From positions 1-32,699 of the forward strand of contig JAUWWG010000006.1 in NCBI GenBank assembly GCA_030616985.1: DNA of 32,699 nt, given 5' to 3'. Both the position numbers and the translations under genes were made by a program. Positions 1 to 10,434 of the stretch are shown here, piece by piece. Numbering within the stretch: the stretch's first letter is position 1; each line of letters starts with the position of its first letter. The notes beneath the pieces are model-generated. The model saw only the letters and a program-made list of their open reading frames with translations. It did not search any database and had not been told where the DNA came from. Source of the stretch: Thermoplasmatota archaeon (GTDB lineage: Archaea; Thermoplasmatota; E2; DHVEG-1).

Positions 1-276
1 AATGTCTTTTTTTTCACACAACAAATCAAATTTTTTAACAAATAGTTCTTGATGTTTAATATCTAAATCTGGCGTAGCACCATCGGGTAAAAAAACGCAT
101 TTTGTGTTTTCCTTTCCTATGGCATCGCTACATAATAGAGCAATAACTGCCGAATCAATGCCTCCCGAGAGTCCAAGTACTATACTTTTGCATCCGGAGT
201 TTTCAACATATGTTTTGATAAAATCTCTGATAACGATCGATGTTTCTTCTGGATTTATGGACAAGTCAATATCCAA
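1..276 (-). CDS. nadE: NH3-dependent NAD+ synthetase, N-terminal part (3' end cut by window edge)
   Basis: Minus-strand frame from TTG (276-274) reads LDIDLSINPEETSIVIRDFIKTYVENSGCKSIVLGLSGGIDSAVIALLCSDAIGKENTKCVFLPDGATPDLDIKHQELFVKKFDLLCEKKDI, open to base 1; SGGIDSA PP-loop motif; GGTGAT just upstream of TTG. Confidence 0.85.
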   Translation of the reverse strand, partial: MDIDLSINPEETSIVIRDFIKTYVENSGCKSIVLGLSGGIDSAVIALLCSDAIGKENTKCVFLPDGATPDLDIKHQELFVKKFDLLCEKKDI

Positions 277-450
277 ATATATCACCCTTTACCCATCTTA
301 TATCACTTTGATTCTTTTTAATTTGACGGATTCATATGTAAATGCAGCGAGTGGTAAAAAGCTATTCTCTATGAACTGAATGCACAAATTTAGTAAATCG
401 ACTATTAATAATGTAGTAAAAATTGTTCGATGTAAAGGAGGTGTAATATT

Positions 451-886
451 TTGGTATCAATAGAAGGATATGACCTTCCCGATGAATTATACTATCATAA
501 AGATCATGCATGGGCGAAGATTGAATCAGATGGAAACGTAAGAGTTGGAATGAATGATTTTTATCAAAAAAGTGCAGGTGATACAACATATATTGATCTT
601 CCTTTTGAAGAAGATGAGGTAGAACAGGGTGAGACATGTGGAAAGATCCAATCTGCCAAATGGGTAGGTAAATTTGTGTCACCAATATCCGGTGAAATCA
701 CTCAGGCGAATGAAGAACTTGAAGACCACTGTACATTGATAAACAAAAAACCCCTATGACAAAGGTTGGATAATGGTTGTAAAACCATCTAACCTTGATG
801 AAGATTTAAAAAATCTCATTCATGGTGATAAGGTCGAACCATGGATCAAAAAAGAAATTGAAGATACCGAGAAAAAGAAAGCATAA
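451..886 (+). pseudogene. gcvH: Glycine cleavage H-like (lipoyl-carrier) protein interrupted by an apparent 1-nt frameshift near 750-756
   Basis: TTG start after AAAGGAGGTG. Frame 1 reads VSIEGYDLPDELYYHKDHAWAKI...GKIQSAKWVGKFVSPISGEITQANEELEDHCTLINKKPL*. A shifted frame continues the expected GcvH C-terminus: PYDKGWIMVVKPSNLDEDLKNLIHGDKVEPWIKKEIEDTEKKKA*. The switch is at AAAAAACCCC. Confidence 0.8.
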
Positions 887-908
887 AATATTTCTATTCT
901 CTATTCTT

Positions 909-1457
909 CTATCTCTTAATTTCTCTATAAATCGATCTTCCGTGTGAATCTATTGCTACGACTAGTGGTCCGAATTCTTTTACTTTAAATATCCAGACAG
1001 CCTCAGGCATACCTAGCTCATCAAGCCAGTAGACAGATGGTACTTCCTCTACTTTATCTGCTGCTAACGCTCCTGCTCCTCCAGTATATGCTGTGTATAT
1101 CCCGGTGTGTTTCTGCAGTGCTTTTTCAGTTCTTTCACCCATGCCGCCTTTGCCGATTATGATGTTTATCCCATATTTTTCTATGAATTCATCTTCAAAG
1201 ATTTCCATGCGGCTGCTTGTCGTAGGACCTGCTGAAACTACCTGCCATCCCTTATCTGTTTTTTTCATGAGAGGGCCACAGTGATAGAGAGCCATTTCTG
1301 ATGGGTCAAACGGTAGATTGTTTTTGTCTTTTTCAAGCATCATATGATGTGCCTCATCCCTAGCTGTGAAAATCTTACCAGTGATATATATAACATCTCC
1401 TACGTGTAATTTTTCTATCTCTCCAGAGTCTACCGGCAATTTAAAATGATATTCCAT
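909..1457 (-). CDS. fumB: Fumarate hydratase class I, beta (C-terminal) subunit
   Basis: 182 aa; MEYHFKLPVDSGEIEKLHVGDVIYITGKIFTARDEAHHMM...GPTTSSRMEIFEDEFIEKYGINIIIGKGGMG is typical of class I fumarase/tartrate dehydratase beta; adjacent to the alpha subunit. Confidence 0.92.
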   Translation of the reverse strand: MEYHFKLPVDSGEIEKLHVGDVIYITGKIFTARDEAHHMMLEKDKNNLPFDPSEMALYHCGPLMKKTDKGWQVVSAGPTTSSRMEIFEDEFIEKYGINIIIGKGGMGERTEKALQKHTGIYTAYTGGAGALAADKVEEVPSVYWLDELGMPEAVWIFKVKEFGPLVVAIDSHGRSIYREIKR

Positions 1458-1458
1458 T

Positions 1459-2319
1459 TTATTTCACCTCCCAACTTCCATCAAAGTGAATAACCATTTT
1501 TGCCCTTCGATTAGCCCAGCATTGCACAGCAATTCCAACAGGCAGGCTAGCCGGATGTCTATGCGCTTTCTCAATATGAACATCTAGAACAGTGGTTTTT
1601 CCCCCAAGACCCATAGGACCAATACCGCTGTCGTTTATTCGTTTAATGAGTTCTTCTTCTATTGCAGCGATGGTTTTATCCTTGTGCCGATCGCCAACCG
1701 GTCTGAGGAGAGATTTTTTACCTAGTTTCATTGCCAGATCTGCACCACCCCCTATGCCTACACCTACAATAGTTGGTGGACATGGATTACCACCGGCTTT
1801 TATCATTTCCGTGACGACAAAATCTTTTACACCTTCTATGCCAACGCCGGGTTTTAGCATTCCAAGTTTACTCATGTTTTCACTACCTCCACCCTTTGGG
1901 AGAGCCGTTATCCATACGTTGCTACCTTCGACAAAATCCCATGTTATATATGGAATATTATCTCCCGTGTTGTCTTTATGATTCTCACCTGTAAATGGGT
2001 CAACAGTGTTTGGACGTAGGGGAATATCCTTTGTAGCTTTTTTTACCGCGTCTTTGATTAAGCCCCCAAGTTTGTCAATATCTGGAAAGTTTACGCCCAC
2101 TTCTACAAAAAACGTTTGGATGCCCGTATCCTGGCACATGGGACGTCCGGACTTTTTTGCCAGATCTATATTTTTAAGTATGGCCTCGATCTGTGTCTTT
2201 GCCACTCCTTCTTCGATTTCATATGCTTTTTTTAGTGCAGTTATCACATCGTTTGGTAGTTCCGTTTCGGCCTTTTTCATAAGTTGAACTATGCCTTTCT
2301 TTATATCTTCGTAGTCCAT
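1459..2319 (-). CDS. fumA: Fumarate hydratase class I, alpha (N-terminal) subunit
   Basis: 286 aa; motifs RPMCQDTGIQTFFVEVG, LPKGGGSENMSKLGML, GIGGGADLAMKLGKKSLLRP. Confidence 0.93.
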   Translation of the reverse strand: MDYEDIKKGIVQLMKKAETELPNDVITALKKAYEIEEGVAKTQIEAILKNIDLAKKSGRPMCQDTGIQTFFVEVGVNFPDIDKLGGLIKDAVKKATKDIPLRPNTVDPFTGENHKDNTGDNIPYITWDFVEGSNVWITALPKGGGSENMSKLGMLKPGVGIEGVKDFVVTEMIKAGGNPCPPTIVGVGIGGGADLAMKLGKKSLLRPVGDRHKDKTIAAIEEELIKRINDSGIGPMGLGGKTTVLDVHIEKAHRHPASLPVGIAVQCWANRRAKMVIHFDGSWEVK

Positions 2320-2455
2320 TTTATCACCATTCCTAAGAAGTTAAAAATTAAGATATGCCTCCTATAATTCCACAGATAAAACGATCAAGCATTATATAAT
2401 GGTTATTAGGTAAAAAAATCAAAAAAGAGAAAATGAGAGTAGAGAGTTACCGGCT

Positions 2456-4411
2456 TTATTTTGCTTTTCCGATTTCTTCTACTGCTTCAGGGTTAGCAAG
2501 CGTGGAAATATCACCCACATCTTTACCAAGTGCCTTTGAACGAATGACACGTCGCATGATTTTTCCACTTCGTGTCTTTGGCACATCATTGACAAACCAT
2601 ATCTCATCTGGACGGGCTATTTTGCCCACCTCATGTCCAACATGTTCTCTCAATTCTTTTCTTAGTTCTTCTGTTGGATTAATATCCTCTCTGAGTACTA
2701 CATACGAGGTAATTGACTCGCCCTTAAGCGAATGTGGTTTACCAATGCATGCTGCCTCAGCAACCATAGGGTGACTAACCAGTGCTGATTCTACCTCTGA
2801 GTTTCCAATCCTATGTCCCGATACATTAAGTACATCATCCGCACGTCCCTGAATCCAGAAGAAACCATCATTGTCTTTCCGTGTCACGTCACCTGCGAGA
2901 TATTCTCCTTCGAATTTACTCCAATATGTTACCTTGTAACGATCTGCATTCTTGTAGATGCCTCTGAGCATACCTGGCCATGGATGTGTCAGAACAAGAT
3001 TTCCTCCTGCGTTTTGAACAGATTCTCCTTGTTCATTGTATACATCGGCAGAAAGACCAGGTAATGGTCTTGTGGCAGAACCAGGTTTCAACGGTGTAAT
3101 TGGTAACGGCGATATAACAAAATGCCCTGTTTCAGTTTGCCACCAGGTGTCCATAATTTGACATTTCTCATTACCAATGTGTTTGTAATACCATATCCAT
3201 GCCTCAGGATTTATCGGTTCACCGACAGAACCTAACAATCGAAGAGTGCTAAGGTCATGTTTCTTCGGCCAGTCTTCTCCATACTTCATAAACAAACGGA
3301 CACTTGTAGGTGAAGTATACAACGTTGTTACATTGTATTTTTCTATGATCTCCCACCAGCGGTCAGGCTGTGGCCAGTTAGGTGCACCTTCATATAAAAC
3401 AGATGTTGCACCAAGAATCAACGGTGCATACACGATATAAGAATGACCGGTTATCCAACCAATATCAGCGGCGCACCACCAGATGTCCTCATCTTTAATA
3501 TCAAATACCCATTTGAGCGTATAAGCAGTACCAACAGCATAACCTCCATGTGCATGGATAATACCTTTTGGTTTGCCTGTAGTACCAGATGTATACAAGA
3601 AAAACAATGGATCATTCGCGTCAAGTTTCTCAGTTTCGCACTCTTTAGGAGCATCAAAAACAAGGTCATGCCACCAGACGTCTCTACCGGCAGTCCAAGG
3701 AACTCCATCACCAGTACGCTTGCATACTATGACATGCTCAACACTTGGTGCTTCTTCAAGAGCAACATCAGCTTGTTCTTTAAGATAGACCTTTTTACCA
3801 CGTCGCCAAAACCCATCACACGTGATAACAACCTTTACCTCACAATCATTAACTCTATCTCTGAAAGCAAGTGAACTAAAACCTGAAAATACAACAGAAT
3901 GAATCGCTCCGATCTTTGCACAGGCAAGCATAGCAATAGGCAATTCAAGAATCATTGGCATATAAATACCTACGCGATCACCTTTCTTCACACCAATTTT
4001 TTTCAATGAGTTAGCAAATTTATTAACCTCGATATAAAGATCATTATAAGTCAACTTTTGCACATCGCCGGGCTCACCTTCAAAAATAAAAGCAACCTTG
4101 TTCTTCCTCCAACTATTTGCATGTTTGTCAAGTGCATCATGTACAATATTATACTTAGCACCTACAAACCATTTAACCCATGGAGCATCCCATTCTACTA
4201 CCTCTTTATATGGTTCATACCATTCAACAAAATCTTTTGAAATCTCTTCCCAGAACCATTTCCAGTTTTCTGCTTTTTTATGTAATTCATCGAGGTTTTT
4301 TATATTATGTTCGTCCATCCACTGCTTCACATTTGTTTGTTTTACAAACTCTTCTTTTGGTTTAAAAACACGTTTTTCGTCTAGCAATACGGATATGTTT
4401 TCTTCAGCCAT
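2456..4411 (-). CDS. acs: AMP-forming acetyl-CoA synthetase
   Basis: 651 aa; [14 protein letters not shown]-binding motif, [42 protein letters not shown]-terminal [11 protein letters not shown]. Confidence 0.95.
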   Translation of the reverse strand: MAEENISVLLDEKRVFKPKEEFVKQTNVKQWMDEHNIKNLDELHKKAENWKWFWEEISKDFVEWYEPYKEVVEWDAPWVKWFVGAKYNIVHDALDKHANSWRKNKVAFIFEGEPGDVQKLTYNDLYIEVNKFANSLKKIGVKKGDRVGIYMPMILELPIAMLACAKIGAIHSVVFSGFSSLAFRDRVNDCEVKVVITCDGFWRRGKKVYLKEQADVALEEAPSVEHVIVCKRTGDGVPWTAGRDVWWHDLVFDAPKECETEKLDANDPLFFLYTSGTTGKPKGIIHAHGGYAVGTAYTLKWVFDIKDEDIWWCAADIGWITGHSYIVYAPLILGATSVLYEGAPNWPQPDRWWEIIEKYNVTTLYTSPTSVRLFMKYGEDWPKKHDLSTLRLLGSVGEPINPEAWIWYYKHIGNEKCQIMDTWWQTETGHFVISPLPITPLKPGSATRPLPGLSADVYNEQGESVQNAGGNLVLTHPWPGMLRGIYKNADRYKVTYWSKFEGEYLAGDVTRKDNDGFFWIQGRADDVLNVSGHRIGNSEVESALVSHPMVAEAACIGKPHSLKGESITSYVVLREDINPTEELRKELREHVGHEVGKIARPDEIWFVNDVPKTRSGKIMRRVIRSKALGKDVGDISTLANPEAVEEIGKAK

Positions 4412-4439
4412 ATTTCCACCTTTGAAATCAAACTTTATT

Positions 4440-5132
4440 TTAGTAATCCCCAGGAAACGCTCCTGTTAATTTTGCATATTCCTCAAAGTTTTCAACCCAG
4501 TCAAATTCGTAATCAATGTCATCCTTGGGCGTTTTCTTTGCCCTCTCAGCAAGATGCTTTTTCTGCTTTTCTATCAATTTTTCAAGTGGAGCAAATCGTT
4601 TAGCTCTAAAAACTGGATAGAATGAAGATTGATCAACGCCATCCAGAGCTCTAATATGTTCTCTAAGGAATTTATTAACCGTCTCCTTTGAATCAGCAGC
4701 AACACTCATAATTATATCTTCGTCACCAAGAGAATACGAAATATAGATTGGGAAAAGATTGAAGGGATATTTATGGTCAACCAAATGATCATAGACATTC
4801 TTGTAATCTCGCGGATGGGCATAGACACGTATTATATATCTTTGGATATTTTCAGGTTTCTTTTTTGGAATTGGGAAAAATACTGGTTTCATAAGTGACA
4901 CTGTTTTCGTATGATGAACTTCATCACATTTGACAATTTCTTCTGTGATGAATTGCGCGATGTCATCTGTGTGTTCTACATCAAAAATTACACCTACATT
5001 CATCATTCCTTCTGACTGGGTAGCATATAATGGCGTAATTGGTTTTGATGGGTCGTTTCTAATTTCATTTTCGACATAATTCCATACTCTACTTAGGTCT
5101 GTTTTTGGATATAATCTTACTATCATTAACAT
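4440..5132 (-). CDS. Uncharacterised protein with two Lrp/AsnC-RAM (ACT-like) type domains and no HTH
   Basis: 230 aa; halves starting [15 protein letters not shown]... and [16 protein letters not shown]... look like a repeated alpha/beta ligand-binding fold, ending in SLMKPVFFP and [17 protein letters not shown] upstream; immediately upstream of acs on the same strand. Confidence 0.6.
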   Translation of the reverse strand: MLMIVRLYPKTDLSRVWNYVENEIRNDPSKPITPLYATQSEGMMNVGVIFDVEHTDDIAQFITEEIVKCDEVHHTKTVSLMKPVFFPIPKKKPENIQRYIIRVYAHPRDYKNVYDHLVDHKYPFNLFPIYISYSLGDEDIIMSVAADSKETVNKFLREHIRALDGVDQSSFYPVFRAKRFAPLEKLIEKQKKHLAERAKKTPKDDIDYEFDWVENFEEYAKLTGAFPGDY

Positions 5133-5299
5133 ATTCTTTTCCTCCCTATTTTATATCTTTTATATATGATGGGGATTTGCCTGAAATATATTTGGGGTAT
5201 AAGTAATTTTGTACAAATTCTTACAAATAGTTTAAGTATTAATTCTATAATTACTGATAACACCCTATAAGAAAGTAATAAACGGGGAGGTCTGTTCAT

Positions 5300-7249
5300 A
5301 TGGGAAAAGGTATAGTTCAAAAGATTTTAGAAAAGCACATTGTGGAAGGTAAGTATGAACCTGGTAAGGAGATCGCCATTAAAATCGATCAAACATTGAC
5401 TCAGGATGCAACTGGTACTATGGCATATCTTCAATTTGAAGCTATGGGAGTTCCACGTGTCAAGACAGAGTTGTCAGTTAGTTATGTTGATCACAATACT
5501 GTTCAGATTGGTTTTGAGAATGCAGATGACCATAAGTATCTTCAAAGTGTAGCAGCAAAATACGGGATTATTTATTCACGTGCTGGCAATGGGATTTGTC
5601 ATCAGGTACATTTAGAGCGTTTTGGTAGACCTGATAAGACATTGCTTGGAAGTGATTCTCACACACCAACTGGTGGCGGAGTTGGTATGATTGCTATTGG
5701 TGCTGGTGGTCTTGATGTGGCCGTGGCAATGGGCGGTGGTCCGTTTTATCTGACTTGTCCAAAAGTGATCAAGGTTAATTTATATGGAAAACTCAAACCG
5801 TGGGTTACTGCTAAGGACGTTGTTCTTAAGATGTTGGAGAAGTTTACTACTAAGGGTAATGTCGGTTGCGTGTTTGAATATGGTGGAGAAGGTGTAAAAA
5901 CTCTATCTGTACCTGAGAGAGCAACGATTACTAATATGGGTGCAGAGTGTGGTGTTACAACATCTATTTTCCCAAGTGATGAAATAACAAAAGCATTTCT
6001 CAAGGCTCAAGACCGGGAGAAAGATTGGGTTGAGATAAAAGCAGATCCTGATGCTGAATATGACAAAGTCGTTGATCTTGATCTCAGCGAGCTTATCCCA
6101 CTTGCAGCATACCCACATAGTCCTGGAAACATTAAGACAGTGAAAGAGCTGGAAGGAATGGAGGTAGATCAAGTATGTCTTGGAAGCTGCACAAACTCAT
6201 CATATAAGGATCTTATGACAGTTGCAAAAATCCTGAAAGGAAAGAAAGCACATCCTAACGTCAGCTTTGTCATTGCTCCAGGCTCAAAACAAGTACTTGA
6301 AAACATTGCTAGAGATGGAGGACTTGCTGATTTAATAGCTGCAGGCGCACGTATTGCAGAATCAGCATGTGGATTCTGTATTGGAAACAGTCAGTCACCA
6401 AAAACTGATGCAGTATCTTTGCGGACAAGCAACCGGAATTTCTTAGGTCGCTCGGGAACGAAAAGCGCACAAGCTTATCTTGTCAGCCCAGAAACTGCAG
6501 CAGCTGCGGTACTCACTGGTAAAATGACTGATCCACGTAATCTAGAAAAAATGGGGATAAAATATCCAGATGTTAAAATGCCAGAGAAATTCTACATTGA
6601 TGACAGCATGTTCATTTATCCGCCAGAGCACCCGAAAGATGTTGAAATCTATCGTGGACCTAATATTGGTGATCCGCCTAAAAGTGATCCAATATCCGAT
6701 ACAATCGCAGGAGAAGTTACAATCAAAGTGGAAGATTTAATCACAACTGATCACATCATCCCTGCAGGAAGCAAGATGAAATATCGGTCTAATGTACCTA
6801 AATATTCAGAGTTTTTATTTGAAATAGTTGATCCTAAATTTCATGATCGGGCAGAAAAAATCAGGGACAGTGGCAAACACAATATTATCGTTGCAGGTCT
6901 TAGTTACGGACAAGGTTCCTCAAGGGAGCATGCCGCACTATGTCCCATGTATATGGGTGTAAAGGCAGTTATTGCAAAATCATTTGAACGGATTCATACA
7001 GCAAATCTCATCAACTTCGGGATTGTCCCGTTGATTTTCAAAAACGAAAGGGATTATGAAAAAATATCACAAGGAGATGAACTAGAACTACCAAATATTA
7101 AAAATATCATCAACCAAGGCAAAGCATTAGTGGTAAAAAACAAAACTAATGGTGCTGAATTTGAGGTTGACTATAATCTTTCAGATAGGCAAAAGAAAAT
7201 AATACTTGCAGGTGGCACACTTGCATTTATGAAAAACCAAACCAGTTAA
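5300..7249 (+). CDS. acnA: Aconitate hydratase
   Basis: 649 aa; GSDSHTPTGGGVGMIAIGAGGLDVA, LGSCTNSSYKDL, SACGFCIGNSQSP, GLSYGQGSSREHAALCP; GGGAGGT upstream. Confidence 0.95.
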   Translation: MGKGIVQKILEKHIVEGKYEPGKEIAIKIDQTLTQDATGTMAYLQFEAMGVPRVKTELSVSYVDHNTVQIGFENADDHKYLQSVAAKYGIIYSRAGNGICHQVHLERFGRPDKTLLGSDSHTPTGGGVGMIAIGAGGLDVAVAMGGGPFYLTCPKVIKVNLYGKLKPWVTAKDVVLKMLEKFTTKGNVGCVFEYGGEGVKTLSVPERATITNMGAECGVTTSIFPSDEITKAFLKAQDREKDWVEIKADPDAEYDKVVDLDLSELIPLAAYPHSPGNIKTVKELEGMEVDQVCLGSCTNSSYKDLMTVAKILKGKKAHPNVSFVIAPGSKQVLENIARDGGLADLIAAGARIAESACGFCIGNSQSPKTDAVSLRTSNRNFLGRSGTKSAQAYLVSPETAAAAVLTGKMTDPRNLEKMGIKYPDVKMPEKFYIDDSMFIYPPEHPKDVEIYRGPNIGDPPKSDPISDTIAGEVTIKVEDLITTDHIIPAGSKMKYRSNVPKYSEFLFEIVDPKFHDRAEKIRDSGKHNIIVAGLSYGQGSSREHAALCPMYMGVKAVIAKSFERIHTANLINFGIVPLIFKNERDYEKISQGDELELPNIKNIINQGKALVVKNKTNGAEFEVDYNLSDRQKKIILAGGTLAFMKNQTS

Positions 7250-7270
7250 AACAATTTGGAGGTAAAAATT

Positions 7271-8545
7271 ATGGCACAAAGAGGAATAAGAGAATATGAT
7301 GGGAAGAAAATGCTTGCTAAGTACTGGACAGATTACATCAGCAAGGATTTCAAATTCCCCGGAAAAATTGTACTGGTAGACCCAAAAACTAAACTTGATG
7401 ATCTACCTAAAAAACATAAATGGCTTAAAACTGAGAAGTTAGTGGTAAAACCTGATCAACTTTTTGGAAAACGTGGTAAACATGGTTTGATCAAAGCAAA
7501 TGCTAGTTTTACAGAGGCAAAGAAATGGATTACAGAGCATATGAACAAAGAGACAAAAGTTGGAAAAGTAACAGGGATGTTGACTCATTTTATAATTGAA
7601 CCATTTGTCCCACATAAAGGAGAATTTTATGTTGCGATAAAAAGTAATCGTGAAGGCGACATGATTTATTTCTCCAACCATGGCGGCGTGGATATTGAAT
7701 CTGTGTGGAAAACTGTTTCAGAAATCCAAATTGATGTTGATCAAGATATAAATAAAGTCAATATTGAAAGTAAACTTCCAAAGGATACACCAAAAGAACA
7801 TAAGAAAATGTTTGCAGAATTTACCAAAGGGTTATACAAATTTTATAGAGAACTTAACTATGCATATCTTGAAATCAACCCATTTGTAGTATCTGGAAAA
7901 GAAATAATACCACTTGATCTGGTTGCCAGAATTGATGATACGGGTCATTTTGAAAGCAGTGATAAATGGGGAGATCTTACATTTCCAGCACCATTTGGAA
8001 GAAAACTTTCAAAAGAAGAAAAATACGTCAAGATGATGGATGAAAAAAGTGGAGCGTTGCTCAAGCTCACTGTTTTAAATCCAAAGGGCCGCGTTTGGAC
8101 TATGGTTGCTGGTGGAGGAGGAAGTGTAATCTATACTGATACCATCGTTGACTTAGGCTACAGAGATGAACTTGCAAATTACGGAGAATACAGTGGAAAT
8201 CCAACAACGGATCTCACTTACGAATATGCAAAAACAATTCTTGATTTAATGACCCGTGAGAAAGACCCAAAAGGACGACCAAAGTTCTTACTAGTTGGAG
8301 GAGGTATAGCAAACTTTACAGATGTAGCAAAAACATTTACCGGTATTACTATGGCACTTCGTGATTACAAAAAGAAACTGAAAGATACAAAAGTGAAAAT
8401 CTATGTAAGACGTGGTGGACCAAACTACAAGGAGGGGCTTAAAATCATGAAAGATCTTGGTGAAGAACTTGGAATTCCAATTGATGTATATGGTCCTGAG
8501 ACCCATATGACACGAATTGTTGATATGGCTTTAGGGGGAAAATAA
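7271..8545 (+). CDS. aclB: ATP-citrate lyase, ATP-grasp/beta subunit
   Basis: The track starts at TTG 7256, but ATG 7271 follows TTGGAGGT. MAQRGIREYDGKKMLAKYW...LVVKPDQLFGKRGKHGLI...IEPFVPHKGEFYVAI...LKLTVLNPKGRVWTMVAGGGGSVIYTDTIVDLG...ANYGEYSGNPT...FVRRGG-like VRRGGPNYKEGL..THMTRIVDMALGG matches the ACLY N-terminal region. Confidence 0.93.
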   Translation: MAQRGIREYDGKKMLAKYWTDYISKDFKFPGKIVLVDPKTKLDDLPKKHKWLKTEKLVVKPDQLFGKRGKHGLIKANASFTEAKKWITEHMNKETKVGKVTGMLTHFIIEPFVPHKGEFYVAIKSNREGDMIYFSNHGGVDIESVWKTVSEIQIDVDQDINKVNIESKLPKDTPKEHKKMFAEFTKGLYKFYRELNYAYLEINPFVVSGKEIIPLDLVARIDDTGHFESSDKWGDLTFPAPFGRKLSKEEKYVKMMDEKSGALLKLTVLNPKGRVWTMVAGGGGSVIYTDTIVDLGYRDELANYGEYSGNPTTDLTYEYAKTILDLMTREKDPKGRPKFLLVGGGIANFTDVAKTFTGITMALRDYKKKLKDTKVKIYVRRGGPNYKEGLKIMKDLGEELGIPIDVYGPETHMTRIVDMALGGK

Positions 8546-8559
8546 TGGAGGCGATTACC

Positions 8560-10434
8560 GTGACAAAAACCAAGAAATCTGGAAAAAGACCTGATTATAT
8601 TATAATGGATAAAAACACAAAAGCAATTATTTTCGGTTTTCAAACACGTGCAATTCAGCGCATGCTTGATTTTGATTATATTTGCAGACGCGAAGAACCC
8701 TCCGTTGTCGTAATAGTTAATCCGACTCGTGATGGAATGCATAAATGCTTCTGGGGAACCAAAGAAATACTCATACCAATGGTTCGAACCCTCAAAGAGG
8801 CGACAAAAATGCATCCAGAAGCAGACTTCATGGTAAACTTTGCAAGTTTCAGATCAGCCTATCAAACAAGCAAAGAAGCACTTGAAACCAAAACAATTCG
8901 CTCTGTTGCAATCATTGCAGAAGGATTACCTGAACAAAGAACAAAAGAACTTATAAAAATTGCAAAAGAAAAAAACAAATGGATTATTGGTCCTGCAACT
9001 GTTGGAGGCATTGCCGCAGGAGGATTTAGAATAGGAAACACAGCCGGACAACTTGATAATATTGTAGCTTCAAAGTTGCACCGCCAGGGTAGTGTTGCAT
9101 ATGTGTCAAAATCTGGTGGACTTAGCAATGAGCTCAATAATATCATTGCTATGACAACAGATGGAGTCTATGAGGGTGTAGCAATAGGCGGAGATAGATA
9201 CCCAGGGTCAACATTTATAGACCATATGATGCGATATGAGAAAAACCCAGATATCAAAATGACGGTACTACTTGGTGAAGTCGGTGGAACAGATGAATAC
9301 GAAGTAATCGATGCGATCAAAAAAGGACGGATAAAAAAACCAGTAGTTGCCTGGTGTATTGGAACATGTTCAAAAGTATTTCCAGCAGAAGTTCAATTTG
9401 GCCATGCTGGAGCAAGAGCAGGTGCAGAACGGGAAACAGCTGATGTAAAAAACAAAGCATTCAAGGATGTAGGTGTATATGTTCCAAAAAGCTTTGATGA
9501 TTTTGATAAACAAATAGAAAAAGCATATACAAAGCTAGTGAAAAGTGGGAAACATAAACCAATACCTGATGTTGAACCACCAATAATACCACTTGATTAT
9601 GAAGTTGCTCTAAAACAAGGAATGATCAGAAAACCTGCAAGTTTTATTTCAACTATTTCTGATGACCGTGGAGAAGAACTACGATACTGCGGTGTGACGA
9701 TCAGTAGAATCTTTGAAGAAAAATGGGGACTTGGTGGAGTAATAGGTCTATTGTGGTTTAAGAAAAATCTACCAGCATGGGCACGAGAGTTCATCGAACG
9801 TGTAGTATTACTTACTGCTGATCATGGACCAGCTGTTTCTGGTGCACACAACTCAATTATTGCATCACGAGCTGGAAAAGATTTGATCTCTTCACTAGTG
9901 AGTGGTCTATTAACAATTGGACCTCGTTTTGGTGGAGCAGTACAAGGATCAGCAAATCACTTCACAAAATACCTCTACGCTGGTGAAGAGCCAAGCTTCA
10001 TGGTCACAGACATGAAGAGTAAAAATGTAAACATCCAAGGTATAGGACACCGTATTAAATCAGTGACAAATCCTGATGTACGAGTAACAATCATGGTGGA
10101 CTTCGCCAAGAAGAACTTTCCAGTAACTGAAACACTTGATTATGCATTATCTGTTGAAGAACTAACGACATCAAAAAGAAACAACCTGATTCTAAACGTC
10201 GATGGTTGTATTGGCGTATTATGCTGTGATATGTTACGTGGTATAGGGTATTCAAGAGATGAAGTAAGAGAGTTTGTAGATCTTGGAATTCTCAATGCAT
10301 TCTTTGTTCTCGGAAGGAGTATCGGTTTCATGGGTCATATTATGGATCAGAAGCGTTTGAAATCCAGACTTTACAGACATCCGTGGGATGACATTGAATA
10401 TATGATGCCAGATAAACCTGAGAAGGTGAAGTAA
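8560..10434 (+). CDS. aclA: ATP-citrate lyase, alpha subunit (CoA-ligase plus citrate-synthase-like domains)
   Basis: [24 protein letters not shown] carries the predicted phosphohistidine; [107 protein letters not shown] 8560 preceded by GGAGGCGAT is favoured; the track start is ATG 8545. Confidence 0.95.
   Translation: MTKTKKSGKRPDYIIMDKNTKAIIFGFQTRAIQRMLDFDYICRREEPSVVVIVNPTRDGMHKCFWGTKEILIPMVRTLKEATKMHPEADFMVNFASFRSAYQTSKEALETKTIRSVAIIAEGLPEQRTKELIKIAKEKNKWIIGPATVGGIAAGGFRIGNTAGQLDNIVASKLHRQGSVAYVSKSGGLSNELNNIIAMTTDGVYEGVAIGGDRYPGSTFIDHMMRYEKNPDIKMTVLLGEVGGTDEYEVIDAIKKGRIKKPVVAWCIGTCSKVFPAEVQFGHAGARAGAERETADVKNKAFKDVGVYVPKSFDDFDKQIEKAYTKLVKSGKHKPIPDVEPPIIPLDYEVALKQGMIRKPASFISTISDDRGEELRYCGVTISRIFEEKWGLGGVIGLLWFKKNLPAWAREFIERVVLLTADHGPAVSGAHNSIIASRAGKDLISSLVSGLLTIGPRFGGAVQGSANHFTKYLYAGEEPSFMVTDMKSKNVNIQGIGHRIKSVTNPDVRVTIMVDFAKKNFPVTETLDYALSVEELTTSKRNNLILNVDGCIGVLCCDMLRGIGYSRDEVREFVDLGILNAFFVLGRSIGFMGHIMDQKRLKSRLYRHPWDDIEYMMPDKPEKVK

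Noticed and set aside
1592-2287. Antisense ORFs (1592..1981+, 2006..2287+) over fumarase alpha
   Set aside because: Low-complexity shadow ORFs opposite a clearly conserved enzyme; no RBS or domain signature.
2433-4469. Multiple plus-strand ORFs opposite acs
   Set aside because: All lie within the conserved acs gene and show no recognisable protein features.
5126-5320. 64-aa minus-strand ORF between the RAM-like gene and acn
   Set aside because: Covers the divergent promoter/RBS region and has no recognisable protein features.
7256-7270. TTG 7256 as aclB start
   Set aside because: This TTG is part of the TTGGAGGT Shine-Dalgarno region; ATG 7271 matches family N-termini.
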